Assembly (NCBI GenBank): GCA_003116995.1
Contig: BDSL01000004.1
Location: forward strand, 2,595,456-2,659,455
Length of the DNA stretch: 64,000 nt
DNA from: Yamagishiella unicocca
Lineage: Eukaryota > Chlorophyta > Chlorophyceae > Chlamydomonadales > Volvocaceae
Direction: 5' to 3'
Position 1 is the stretch's first letter, and each line of letters begins with the position of its first letter. Shown here piece by piece: positions 39,199 through 52,000 of the stretch. The notes below the pieces were generated by a model, which saw only the letters and a program-made list of their open reading frames with translations, was not told the origin of the DNA and searched no databases. Both the position numbers and the translations under genes were made by a program.

Positions 39199-39798
39199 CT
39201 TGCCGTATACAGTCTTCCTTGTAGCCGCATGGCAACAGTGTGTTTTTCGAAATAAGTCTTAAACGAAATCATTCCCACCAGAAACGCTTAGGCGTTTGTC
39301 GACATCTGTTGCACCAATGCACATAATGCAAAGCTTTGTCATCGAGTGCTCGTCCTCACGTTCCCCATTAACACCATCCGTACCCATGGGCACTTTGCAA
39401 TCACAACCGCCACCTCAATCACTCCCGGCTCACTTGACATCACCTGATACGGTGCGATGGATCGACGTTGGTCCCTCACCGCCCGCTCACCCACCCATCC
39501 CACCTCTGCTCGCGGCCACCGGGCCAGCTACCCCCCCACATTTGCATGCATATGCGTCATCCACCTGCATGCCGCAACCTGCACGCCACCAACACAGTGT
39601 CAACCTGCACCTGCCCCATCCTAGACACCCAGCACCTCCTGCACACAACGCATGCCACCGTCCGCAGCGACGACCAGCTAATGTAACCAACGGGTAACAA
39701 GCCGGACCACCCTCCCGCCTACTGCGCAGGCGTCCCTGCAGCCCCACACGCTGATGCCGGCGCCGTCGCTCCCCGCCGCCAGCTGTCGCTGCCGCCAG

Positions 39799-42700
39799 CT
39801 ACAACCAGCTGTGCGGCGAGGGGGCGAGCATGGTGTAGCGGTGCACCAGGCCCCACAGCAGCAGCCCAACGTACAACTGGCTCTCGATGAACTCGATGTG
39901 TGCCGTCCTACGGCAGACCGAAGGACGAAGTCATTGTTGGCCACCACAGGAGCTGGCTAGGCAGCTACAGTTGTGAAGGGTGTGGTGAGTTAATTCGGCT
40001 GGAAACTAGGCAGAGGGGAGAAACCCGCACGCGTGGTGGTCACGCCCCGTGGCTGCACCGCGCAGGAGGCAACGCAAGCACGGTGGCTGCCCTCAGCCGC
40101 CCAGACCGCACGAAAACAACCCCGTCCCCCCCCTCACGAACGGGCTTCCTCTCAACTACGCACCCCCTCACGAAGCCCGCATACCGTACTCACCGCCCTA
40201 CTAGCTTCGAGAAGCTGAAGCTCTTGGTCCGTAGGCTGAAGTCAACTGCAAGCCGGAAGAGGTGCGTGCCCTGACCCACGCCCGACTGCAGCGCTCGCAG
40301 CATCTCCGAGTAGCACCGCCCGCGCCGGCTGTCCCGCTCGGCTTGCGGGCACGTGGTGATGGAGGAAGAGTGGTACGGCACGTATCGATCCTGCGGTGAC
40401 GACACCACCACCACCAGCTTGAACACCGACAGCGGGCACTCGTGCGCCAGGCGGTAGAGGTAGCAGTCTGTAAGCTGAGGGGCGTCGGAGAAGGTCAGCT
40501 GGTGCAGGCATTTGCCTGCGGCCAGGGAGCGAGGTGGGAGCGGCGGGAGCGCATGGCAGGGGGATATGTTTGGGTAAAATACCTTATGTCCTAAGGGCCA
40601 CAAAAAAGGCCATTAGGTAAGCAGACCGGCAGTGTTTTAGGGTTTTAAGATGGTCGTGTGGTGCGGACGGCAGCAGGATTGAAGCGGTCCTCGGGCCGTC
40701 CAGGAGAAGATGCCGGTTTATCGGGTACGCTGTTGCGCGGCTCGTAATGGGCCCCGCGCCCCCCCCCTTCAGCGCCCTCCCTCCCGGGCCCACTGTGCCG
40801 CCTCCGGTACTATACCGCCGGTACTCCCCCCACGCGCGCCTACCCACCCTTGCCGATGCTCTTGAGCAGCAACAGCCCCGTGTCCACCACCGCATTGGTG
40901 CCGTACAGGAAGCCCAGGTGCGGTCCGCACACGGAGATGTAGAGCCACAGCAGGTGCTTGTAGGGCTCGAACTCGGGTTGTGTGAGGGCGGCACGCAGGA
41001 TGAGGTTGCCGATGGAGTGACCTGCGCGGCGGGAGGTTACAGAAAAGAACCGTGGCGGGGTGGGTGGGGTGGTGGGGGTGGGGGCAGGCCTTCCATGCTT
41101 GATGCCGTAAAGCTTCACTTTCCAAGGGGCAATACCACCAGGAACGACCGCACCCTCCTGCCCCAGCCGGGAAGGCGCCGTCTTGCCATGGTGGCCGAAG
41201 GGGAGGGGGCAGGCCTCGGTTTGTCGGCGTTGGATTCGCGGATTCTCTTAATATAAAAGACCCACCCTGGGGCCTGGACCCCCCTTCCCGTGGATCCCGG
41301 ACCCACCCACGAGCGTGATCTTCCTCAGCGGCCGCCTCGTGGATCTGCTGAAGGGCGCCAGCACCTCAGCCATCTCCACCGCCAGCCGCTTGCCCATGTC
41401 CTGAAGTGCATCGTGCGTGTTGCCCTGGGGTACGGGGGCGTGGGTTGGTTCAGAGAGGGCGTGTGTTAATTCATCCGGTAGGGCACGATAACTGCACTTA
41501 ATAAAACTCGCCGGACGGCGGGGTCGAGCCAAGGAAGGCGTTGGCTCCTTATTGACCGGGGGCATCGGAGGCTGGTACTGGAGCAAGGACGGAGTAGAAA
41601 CGAGAGGCAGAAGAACGAGCCGGCTATCGGCGTGGCAGGTTGCCGGTTTTCAACCGACTGCTGTACGCCGGCAGCCGGCACGTCCTCCCGCCTCTCCGAT
41701 CTAATATTTGCCCACTCCAGATGACAGAGTTGGATTGTTGCGGCACGTGGGTACAGCAAGTGGGTACGGCGCGTAGGCTACACGTGCCGCCCTCCCCACC
41801 CCCCGTGCACCCCACCCCGCATTTCGTGCGTCGGGTCACAGGGCTCCTCTCCACCCCAGGCGTCGGTTTTCTCTTCCGTACACGGGTTTTCCTTGCAAAC
41901 CCCCCAGCCGTCCATCTCCTATGTCGTGTAATCGGGTCTTCTCGCCACGCCCCCCTCCAGCCGTCCTCGCCTCGTTGGTCTTGCTGGAGAAGCACTCCAG
42001 ATAGGGGTACATGAGCATCAGGTGCGCCTTCACCAGACACAGGTCCGTGCTGGCCCCCTGGAAGCCATGTACGAAGATGGCCACGTGGGCCTCCTCCTGC
42101 GGCAGTAGCAGCAGCGGCAGCAGCTAGTGTCGGGGGCAGTAGCAGCGAGGACCAGCTTCGACTGACGAGCGGGCAACCCGAGCGGGCGAGCTGAGCTGCA
42201 CCACGTGATCGGACCCGACCTGGCCCACCCAGGCATCCGCACCAGCCCCAGTCAGCGATGGGACTGACATCGTTCCCGGTACCAGCACGCCTGCCCTCTC
42301 CTCCCCGGAACCCTCCCCTCAACCCTCTTCTCAACCCTCCCCTGAACCCTCTCCTCAACCCTCCCCCCAACCCTCCCCTCACCCGCGGCCGGAAGTCCGG
42401 CCCGAAGTACGTTTCGCTTTCCGCCAGCCACTTGACGCCCTGTTCGCGGGCAGGAGCAGCACGGCGAGTCGGCACCAAGGGCGCGATAAGGGGGCCGGTG
42501 GATAGGGGCACTAGGCAGCTGTGTGGGGCCTCCTAGGGCCACCAGTTGGCAGGGGGCCACGGCACTGATGCCACCACAGCCATTCCCTCCACTGCACGGG
42601 GCACGCCCACCCAGCCCTGCCAAAACCCCCGATGCCACTCGCTGACCCAATCAGTACCAGCAAGTTATTCGTTTTTTAGCTGACCGAAGTTCACCAGACG

Positions 42701-45700
42701 GCAATTCCGTTCCAGTGTACCAAATGCTTCCTACTCGGTTTAACGCTTCAGTGCCGACCTACAGGTTTCCTCTCGTGCCCCCACCCACCTGTGTGTCGTC
42801 CACCACCAGCACCGGCTGATCCCCCGGAGACCCCCACAGCGACCCCGGCTGTACGGCAGGCATCGGGAAGCGGGGGATGCGCAGGTCCTGCGGGAGGGGG
42901 TTGGAGGGAGGAGGAGGAAGGGGGTAGGAAAGGGGGTTGCGGCAGCGTAGGCACGGTGCGGAGTGCGGGGGGCGGCGAGACGGCGTGCTGTGGTTGCGGC
43001 CCCCCGGGGACCTATGGGGGTGCAGCTGCGCGGGAGAGGACAACCCGAGAACCGAAAGACCCGTTACTGGCCGCCCCGGCCCCTTAGGCCAACTGCAGGC
43101 CGTGGGTCCAAATGCCGCAGTCTGAGGCGGTGTGGGAAAGGGAGGTAGCTGTCCAGGGAGGGAGGCCTGCGCCCTGCCTCACGCGTCACGTCCCCCTCCC
43201 TGCCCCTGATACCTCTCCTCCTTCTCCCCATCCCAATCGCAGTGCGGTGTCGGGGGCCCCGCCTCCCTCCAAACACACACCCTCTCCATGCCCTCCGGTT
43301 CCCATGTCGTGTAACCGGATCTTGTCTTCTCTCTCCCCCCTCCCTCCCCACGGCGGCCCCCACCTGCCGGTGCGCCGCGGCCTTTGCCGCGATGACGTCA
43401 CGAGCCGGAGCCGAGTCCCACACCTGGCGGCAGCGTTGCGCACGAGTGGGTTGGGTTTGATTTGGGTTGATTTGGTTTGGAGCTGCAGATACCTGGCCGT
43501 TGCAATGGCAGCAGGAGCTGCACGACCACCCTAGCGTCCGTCACCCCCATCCTGTCGCTCCTTAATCCACGCTGCTCCCCGCCCTACTACTTGCCGGACC
43601 CCCCCTCGATAACCACATCCCGCCCCACGCCGCCCCGCTCCCGCACTTGTCGCCAACCCCAACATTCGAACCCCCCCCCCCCGCCCGTACGCATGGGTTT
43701 CCTCCTGCGGCGGGCCACCGATCAACCCTCTGCCCGCCCGCCCGGCCACGCCTCCCGCCCCGCGCCGCCCGGCCCAGCCCCCGGGGCATGACCCTCCCCA
43801 CCACCGCCACCACCACCACTACCAACCCAGCATCCCCCACCTCCCGGCCACGCACAGGTACCCCCACAACACGTTACCCACAATGAATGGCAGCACCGCG
43901 TCCGGCTGGTCCCGCTCCCAGTGCAGCTTGAGGTGTCGCATGAGCTCCCTCGGCACCATCCGCATCACCCACCCCAGCACCGCCCAGTCCGTCTGGCTGT
44001 CCCGACTCAGCGCCACCAGCAGCGTGTCCATCAGCTGCAGCGCCGCCGCAGTGGTGGGCAGATGACGCAGCTGATCACGGAAGTCAGCGAGGGACGGTAC
44101 GGCAACCGGGGTGCCGTCGGCGGCGGCGGCGGCGCCGCCGCCGCCGCCTGCGGCCGCGGCGGCGCCTGCGGCGCCGCCCAAGCTCAGCCTAGTCAACGGC
44201 GACGCTCGCGTCCCTCGGAGCGGGCTGGGGGAGGTCGTCCTCGCGGCGGCGGCGGCGGCCGGCGGCGGCGACGCCGCCGGCGTCGCCGGCGACGCGGCGG
44301 CGGAGCCGCCGGGCGACGCCGCCGCTGATTGTGACGCCAGCAGCGCGCGAAGCACGTCTAGGTTCTGCGGCGCGAAGCACTCGGGGGGCGCGTGGCGCAG
44401 GAAGGTGGCCAGGTGGTCGCGGCTGCGCTGGTGGCCCTCGGCCAGGACCTCGTACGCGGCGGCCAGGCGGTCCAGTCGCTCCGCCTCCGAGGGGATGAGG
44501 GGCACGCCTTGCTGGCGGGGTGGAAGCGGGAGGGCAAGGGCGTACGGCGGGGAGGGTATGAGAGGAAACGCGTGGGTCGGCACTGGAAGGCAAAGCCGGA
44601 TAGGAAACGTTTGGTACATACACTCGTTTTGCAAATTAAAGCGCACGGCGGGGAGGGAGGGATGGAGGGAGGGAGGGTGCTGGGCGGGTTTGCGGTGGCG
44701 GATAGGAGGCGGGATGATGCCAGGCCGCTCCCCTTATCGGCCCACGTGTTTCTCGCCCTCCACCCTCTCCCTTCTCGGCTCCAACCCCCCTTCTGCACCC
44801 CGCGCTGTGTACGACACGTGTACGACACGCACCTTGACACTGGGCGCCTCCACCACCTGGTGCACCAGCCGGATCACCTTCTTCCGCAGCTCCTGGTCGC
44901 CGAAATCCAGCTGCTCCGAAACCAGCCGGCTGACGGTGGCGCCGCTGCTGGCTGCGGCGGGGCTGCCGATGCTGGTGGCGGCCAGCCGCACCGGCGTGGC
45001 CGAACCGCTGTTGCCGCCACCCCCACCGCCGCCAGATTCCGACACGGTCAAGGGCCTGGGTGTTTTGTCATGTTGGGCGAGAGGACGGGAGTGGGATGGC
45101 TTAGGGACGGTAGGTACCCCCACCCCCCGCCCTCCCGTTCCTCAGGAAGTGGCCCCTCGCACTGCCGTACCAAACCGTCTGCCCCCCTCACGGCTCCCGG
45201 CCCATGTGGCTTGCTCCCAACAGCACCCCCGCGGCCACCCGGGAGGGAGTCAACGACCCAGTTTCCGCCCCCAGGCTCGTCCCAATATTCGGTTTCGGAG
45301 CATCAGGACCCCGCATCCCACTCCCACGCGAGCCGACTGCCGCCCGGGGCCCCCGCCCCTCGCTTCTGCCCCCTTCCCCCCCCGCCTCTGCCCCCGTCCC
45401 CTCCTCGCCTGTAGTGCTGCGCCACGTCACGGCGCCCCTCCCCCACCAGGTGACACAACCAGCCGCTGCTGACGGTGCGCTGTGCGGGGCTGCGGGGGGA
45501 GGCGGAGATGGGGGGGGGGAAGGCGACAGCGTGTTTATACGTTGCTATAGGCGAGGCCGGCCTCCCCTGGCTGCTAGGTGTTGCCTCCCCGCTGCTGAGC
45601 CTAGGTCCCGCCTCATCCTCTTTCCCGAGTGCTGGATGTTCTCGCCCCCTGTGCCTTCCCTCACCCCACAGGCGCAAGGCACCCCCTGCCTCCCCCGAGT

Positions 45701-47985
45701 GGGTCATTGCATCCCCCTGCCCTCCCTGCCGCCCAGAGCAGGAGCCCCGCCTCCCGCGCCCCACCGGGGTGCCGACCCACGGGTCTCCCCTCTCAGCCCC
45801 CTTCCCCCCAGCCGCACCTGTCCAGCATGTCCTTGGTTGCGAACCCCGCCATCCCCGCGAACAGCCCCGTGCTGCACAGCCCGAAGTGCTCGTCCGAAAA
45901 GGTGCAGCCGTAGTACTCCGCCAGGCCGCCAGCCGCCCCGGACAGCGTAACCGTCTCCCGCGCCACGGTGCGCAGGTGGAACTCGTCGGGGACAGAGGTG
46001 GGGCTGCGGGGGCCGGGGGGTGGGTCGGTGTGGGGGTGGGTGGGTGGGTGGGTGGGGTGTTGGGGGGGGCATGCAAAATGTTTCCATAGCTGGAGAGCCA
46101 GGCAGCAAGGTGTCAGGCCTCGGCACAGTGCGGCGAGGAGCGATGCTTTCGGACCATCCTGGCACCACCGCCCGAGTGCCCGGATGCACTCCGGCCCCTC
46201 CGCTTGGGGCTTTCAGGCCCCGTCCCGTCCCCTAGCAGCCAGCTAGCCGGCGGGCCCCCTCCGCCTCCCGCCGCTCTCCCTCCTCACTTGTCTAGGTTTG
46301 CTTCCTGGAACATGAGTTCGAACTCCAGGTTGAGGGTCATCGAGGACAGTGTCTGGAGGGGCCGAGGTCCAGGGAGGGGGTTAGGGTAATGGATCACATA
46401 ATCGCAGCTGCGCGGCCGGATTCAGTGGCCGGATCCTATGGCTGGATTCTGTGGACGTGGATCCTCCCTGGATCAAGGGAGGGTCTTCGCCCACGACGCG
46501 TCAGCAGCTGGATCAGCTGCGTGTGCCTCCCGATGGATCTCAGATCCCGCCTGGAAGCAGGCAACGCCCACCTGCAGATTCGACACGAAGACCCTCATCA
46601 GCAGCGCCGTCTGCATCTTGACCTCCTCGTAGCAATAGCGGATGCGGAAGATCGACGACCGGAAGCAGCTGCCGCCCTCCTCCACCACCCAGCCTTGCTT
46701 CTTGACTGCGGCGGCGTCGGCGGCTGCGTTGGCGGCAGGGAAGCGTTGGCGGTGGTGATGATGTCGGCGTGTTGTTCGACGTTGGTGTTGGTGGTAGTGT
46801 GATGGGGTGTTGGTGGTGTTGGTGGTGTTGGTGGTCGGGGTGATTGGTGGTTGCAGAGGCCAGGTGTGTCAGGTGGCAACCGGGAACCATCCCTTTGGTT
46901 GGCGCTGTGAACTGCAGTCAGGGGCTTCGGCTGGGACGAGACGTGTGCCGTACCGCCGCTGCTCAGCCACACCGCGCGCGCCGCCTTGCGGACATCCTCC
47001 GAAACCCACCCCACCCCACCCGGGCTCCTCTTTCGTGCTCCACGTGTTTCCTCGCCACCCCGCCCATAACCCGCAGAGCAGCAGCACGTGTGCTGCAGTG
47101 CACCGGCACCGCAATCGCCCCTCCTCCTCCCCCTCCTCCCCCTCTCCCCTTCCCTCCTCCTCCTCTCTATGTCTCCCTCAGCGCCATCCCCGTGTCCATG
47201 CGGCCCCATGTCACCTGAAGCTGCCGCCTGAACCCTCAGACCCCTCAGCCTGACCCATCCTTTGCCCCAGGCCCATCCCCATCCCCGGTTCGGTTCACGT
47301 CTTATTTCACTTATCCCCCTCCACCGTTTTCTTTTCCAGTGGCGACCCACGGGGCTCGTCTCATAACCCCCCCTTCTTCCACGCAACCACCTCCCCTCCG
47401 CGGCCACTCACCGCCGCCGCCGCCATCCGCCGCGCTGCTGGCAGAGGTGGTTCCAGCCGCCGCCGCCGCCGCCGCCTGGTGGTGCGGGTTGGCCCCCCCG
47501 TGGTGACTCTGGACCACCGTGTGTGCCGTACACACGGTATCCGGCCCCGGAACCACCCGTACTCGTACGGCATACCAGCCCTGGCTGTGCAGCTCCACAT
47601 TGACGAACTTGTACAACGCGACGCACAGGTCCAGGACCGCAACCAGGCCCGCCCGCGACAGCGCCAGCTCCACCCCGCTGGCGGCGGCGGCGCCGCCGCC
47701 GCTGACGCGGCCGCCGCTAATGCCGCCGTTGGCACCGCCGCTGGCGCTGTTGCCACCGCTGGCGCCGGTGTTGGCGCCGCCGGCGGCGGCGCTTTGGATG
47801 GCTTTATTCGAGGAGGATTTCGAGGGGGTGCTGGCTCGGGTGGTGGTGGGGTGTGTGCTGGGGCTGGGGCTGGGGGGGTTGCTGCCGGCTGGCCTGCCCG
47901 AGGGCGGCTTGCCGGGTGGGCTGGTCCCTTTGATGGAGGCTGCCGCTGTCGCTCCGCCGCTTCCGCCGATGCCATTATTGTTCAT
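39799..47985 (-). CDS. FAM135-like protein, putative serine esterase/lipase (DUF676 fold)
   Basis: Fourteen exons join in phase: 47985-47412, 46705-46572, 46352-46288, 46003-45818, 45055-44833, 44511-43852, 43423-43364, 42887-42789, 42529-42383, 42096-41971, 41424-41307, 41021-40848, 40515-40194 and 39907-39799, giving 998 residues. Only the 43852 donor is doubtful. The N-terminal third carries the FAM135 domain (YKFVNVELHSQGWYAVRVRV, FRIRYCYEEVKM, LNLEFELMF). The C-terminal third is an alpha/beta hydrolase: HVAIFVHGFQGAS with the oxyanion HG, nucleophile Ser in GHSIGN (about 800), Asp in SSPQDRYVPYHSS (about 897) and His in GRTAHIEF (about 966). The triad is complete, so it is probably active, on an unknown lipid or ester. 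The middle holds a Gly/Ala-rich insert. The intron 41425-41970 has a GC donor. Eight of thirteen introns show intron-end repeats. Confidence 0.9.
41425..41970 (-). repeat. GC-AG intron with intron-end repeats at its 5' end
   Basis: On the minus strand the intron starts GCGAGGACGGCTGG. Within 30 bases it enters GGCGAGAAGACCCGATTAC and then a second, short-type copy (GCAAGGAAAACCCGTGTACG). Both are antisense to the copies seen at intron 3' ends. Confidence 0.65.
42298..42382. repeat. 12-bp repeat starting at a 5' splice site
   Basis: Read on the minus strand, [22 protein letters not shown] units (core GAGGGGAGGGTT) repeat about seven times starting at the donor after exon base 42383. Confidence 0.8.
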
Positions 47986-49013
47986 CACGGCGGGCCACCG
48001 TGGTTGGCGGAGCCTGCACCGGTGAGAGGGGGAAGGGAGGTGAGGCGTGAGGGGGGGAGGCGGGGGGGGCAGAGGGTTGCCGGTGCTTGGGGGGGCCGGT
48101 AGGGGCCAGGGCGGCGATTGGGTTGGGGTTTGGAGGAGCATTTGTGTGGCTTACGACCCTGGGTGCCGTTTGGATCAGCCGGAAGTTGGGGGTGCGGGCG
48201 ACACAGAACTACGGGGCGAAAGGACGGCAAGCAAGGGGCCCTTGCGGGTGGCCAGCCCTGCCAGAAGAGCGATGGCAGGATGTTTCTGAGGCATGGACGT
48301 GATACGGACAAGCGTCCGGGTAACAAACATCCCGATGAACACTCGGCGCAAGGATGAACTGAGACATGGCGTCAAGGCGAGCAGGTCAAGAGCTGCATGC
48401 AACTTCCAAGTGCAAATTGTTCCACTTCTGCAGGGGCTAGCGAAAAAATTCTATAGGCACGTCTGATAGCCTAAATCCCTGATGCCTCGCTGATAGTGAT
48501 GGTTGCCAATTCGGGCGCACCTCACCTTCACCTTTGTATTCAAACGATCAAACGCGCACGCATTTTGGCGTTCTGCACATTCTGTCTACCCTTAACGACC
48601 GTATGAACCTATTCACTTCAGTTATCGGCGAAAGCTGCACGCGCAACAACAGTTTCGTAACGTCGAAAGGGTTTCCTGGCCTTTGTGGGCCTGACGTTCC
48701 AGCAGCATCACGTTGCCGACACAGAACTGAAACATTACTTTGATGAACGCCTAGCGAATGTGCCGTCCATTCAGTACGTGAAGCGAAATACGACTCATTA
48801 CCCTAGAAGACACGGCAGGATGAGAGTGGTGTTTTATTAAATTTGCAGGACAAAGCTTGTGTACTTTGTATACCTATGTTCTTACAACTACAGGTTTGCC
48901 TCGGGTGTTGCCTCGGGTCACCCCATTCTGCACGACCGTATCCTGCCGACAGTAAGAAATGTCGCAATTAATCACCCTACATATCATAATTAGCTCAACT
49001 CTTTGATTTGTGA
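47986..49013. promoter_or_regulatory. Divergent region between FAM135-like and LRR genes
   Basis: About 1 kb separates the two start codons. The right half (48400-49000) is distinctly less GC-rich. The left end may hold 5' UTR of the esterase. No defined element is assigned. Confidence 0.4.
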
Positions 49014-52000
49014 ATGTTTCGAACGAAGTGGGCTCCGTTTGTGGCGGACGGGACGACGCTGCCACCATGCTCAGGCACACGATTGCTCCGCGCCGTCAGC
49101 ATCAGCACGATCGTGTTGATATTGATGCGGAGCATCCGTTCTGAGGACATCTTAGGGTGCGATCGTTGGAGCTCTGCTTTGCAAGGGTGTGTCTACGAGG
49201 GTGTGCTGTTTCACAACCCAAACATCCCCCTAATACTGGCCGGACAGCTTGACGCGATGAATGAAAATGACACACTGAAGGTGCGGCTTGATTATTGGCA
49301 GCCCCCCCCCCTTTCGGCCAGCCGGGCGCATCGGTTGCTCCTAGAATCAAGTGTGGCTTGAGGTGCAGCGGGCAACTCCCGCCGTTCCTCCCCGCTCCTC
49401 CCCACCCCTTTCCCCACCTAACCACCCGGCCAGTACCCGCCCCACCTCCCGGCAGCCCGCTGGGACCTACCACCCTGACCCATCGCCCTAAACCCTCCCC
49501 CGTCCCCCCGTCCCCCCAGGTCCATCTCCACGCGGTCGGGTACGACCTACCCGTCCGCCTGCTGCTGGTTCCCACCGTACGTGACTATAGCTCCGAAACC
49601 ATTGTACTGCAAGCCAGACCCAATCTTGAGCGCGGCGACACCACGGAGATGGCCTTTGCGGTGCCGCTGGGCCTTATCCGGAACCGGACCGTGCAGCTGA
49701 GCTTCCATGTGAGGCGGGTGGAGAGGAAACACGGGAAGGGAAGACGCAAAGAGCCGAGTAGGAGGAAGGGGGGCGCGCGAGGGAGGCCAGGCGCGTTGCT
49801 GCAGACGCATGCCCGGGAGAGGAGTGGGCTGTGCGGGAGGGCGACGACGGGAGAGGAGTGGGCTGTGCGGGGAGGCGACGAGGGGAGAGGAGTGGGCTGT
49901 GCGGGGAGGCGACCAGGGGAGAGGAGTGGGCTGTGCGGGGAGGCGACCAGGGGAGAGGACGGGGCTGTGCGGGGAGGCGACGAGGGGAGAGGAGTGGGCT
50001 GTGCGGGGAGGCGACCAGGGGAGAGGAGTGGGCTGTGCGGGGAGGCGACGAGGGGAGAGGAGTGGGCTGTGCGGGGAGGCGACGAGGGGAGAGAAATGGG
50101 CTGTGCGGGAAGGCGACGCGGGGAGAGGAGTGGGCTGTGCGGGGAGGCGACGAGGGGAGAGAAATGGGCTGTGCGGGAAGGCGACCAGGGGAGAGGAGTG
50201 GGCTGTGGGGGAAGGCGACGAGGGGAGAGGAGTGGGCTGTGCGGGGAGGCGACGAGGGGAGAGGAGTGGGCTGTGCGGGGAGGCGACGAGGGGAGAGGAG
50301 TGGGCTGTGCGGGAAGGCGACCAGGGGAGAGGAGTGGGCTGTGCGGGAAGGCGACCAGGGGAGAGGAGTGGGCTGTGGGGGAAGGCGACCAGGGGAGAGG
50401 AGTGGGCTGTGCGGGGAGGCGACCAGGGGAGAGGAGTGGGCTGTGCGGGAAGGCGACCAGGGGAGAGGACGGGGCTTCATCCCGGTGGGCTGTCCGACAT
50501 CCGACACGGATCATCGGCTGGGTTCGACTGAGCTCCCCTGCGCCTGGAAGCCCCTCGCACTGCCTGGCCCGCTTGCCTGTACTGCAGCTTTCCCCCTCCC
50601 TAGCGGCTCCCGCCGTCCCTCCCTCCTGCCATCACCCCCACACGTGCCACCTGCCCCACACCCCCACACCCCACCGACCGGCTCCGAAACCCAACCCCAA
50701 ATCCAACGCCAAAATCCCCCAGGCCCTGTTCGTGGCTCTCGGGGTAACTCCTGACCAGCTCTTTTCCAACACCCCCTGCCCTCCCCCTGACCCCAGCCCC
50801 ACGGGTTTCCCCTCATACCTTTCTCTGCTCCCTCCCGCTGCCCCCTCCCCTGCCCCCAGCCCAAGACCAACGCCTTCCTCGCTGGCTTGCACTTCACCGT
50901 CGTTGCTCACATCCACCGCTCCGGCACGCGGCTGCGCCCGGAGGAGGCAGCCCTGGTGGCTGACGTGGCACGACAGTGCTGCCGTACGGCGCCCCGAACC
51001 ACGCTGTGCAAAAGGTGGGCCTGTGCGGGGGGAAGGGTGAGCGGGGGGTAGAAGATAATCCGCGAAGCCACGGCCGACAAACCAAGGGCGATGAAGATGG
51101 TGGTCCAGAAGAGATGGGAGGCGAGTAGAAGGAGCGTGGGGGCATGTGCCATTAGCGGGCCTTATGCCAAGGGGCGTACAGAGCAGCGGGATGTGCGTTT
51201 TGATTCGCAGCCGTACGACCGTCCAATCCAAGCGGTGAACCCTCTGGGGCACGTGCAGGCTGCTAGACTCCGCCAACGCCACCAGCGCTCGCGGGGGCGC
51301 CGGAGAGGGCGGCAGCGGCGCCGGAGACGGCGGCAGCGGCGCCGGAGACGGCGGAGCGTTGCTAGCGGCGCTGTCTTCGGAGCAGGGCATCTGCTCCTGG
51401 CCTGAGACTCTATGCACCCAGGACGGCTCCCTGGCCAAGCTCAGTCTGGTGGGTGGCCTGAACTGCAGCGGCGCGGAGGCAGCCGCAGCAGCAGCAGTCG
51501 CGAGTCTGGCGGGGGCAACCTCCCTGGCGTGGCTGGACCTCTCGCAGTCGTACCTGGGCTTCCCCTTATCGGACTTGAGGCAGCTGCTGGCGGCGCCGGG
51601 GCTTCAGTGGCTGGCCCTGGCGGAGGCGTCCCTGACGGGCCCCCTCGTGATAGAGCCCCTCATGACGGGAACAGTAGTGTTGAGACCCTTCCTGATGGGA
51701 CCTGTCATGATGGAACCCCCCATGATGGGGCAGGAAAGTCCGACGGGACCCTCGGGGACGGAAGGTCTGACGGCACCCTCGGGGCAGGAAGGTCTGTCGG
51801 GGCAGCAGGACGGTGAGCCCGGCGGCTCCGACCACGGCTACGGCTACGGAGACACCGACTCCCGGCCGTGTGTGGTCCTGGCGCCCCTCGGTCGTCAGAT
51901 GCTGGTGCTGGCTGGCAACCAGCTGACGGGGCCGGTGCCCCCCTGCCTGGCTAGGCACCGGGAGCTGGTCGAGCTGCGGCTGGAGATGAACCCGGGACTG

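Larger units (their letters stand above)
38579..39798. other. Intergenic region between convergent LHCB4 and FAM135-like genes
   Basis: It consists of the two facing 3' UTRs and a short spacer. No further gene or repeat is seen. Confidence 0.55.

Noticed and set aside
49585..50754. Overlapping long open frames in both strands over the 34-bp array
   Set aside because: A 34-base unit without stops opens all frames in turn. The flanking exons splice over it in phase.
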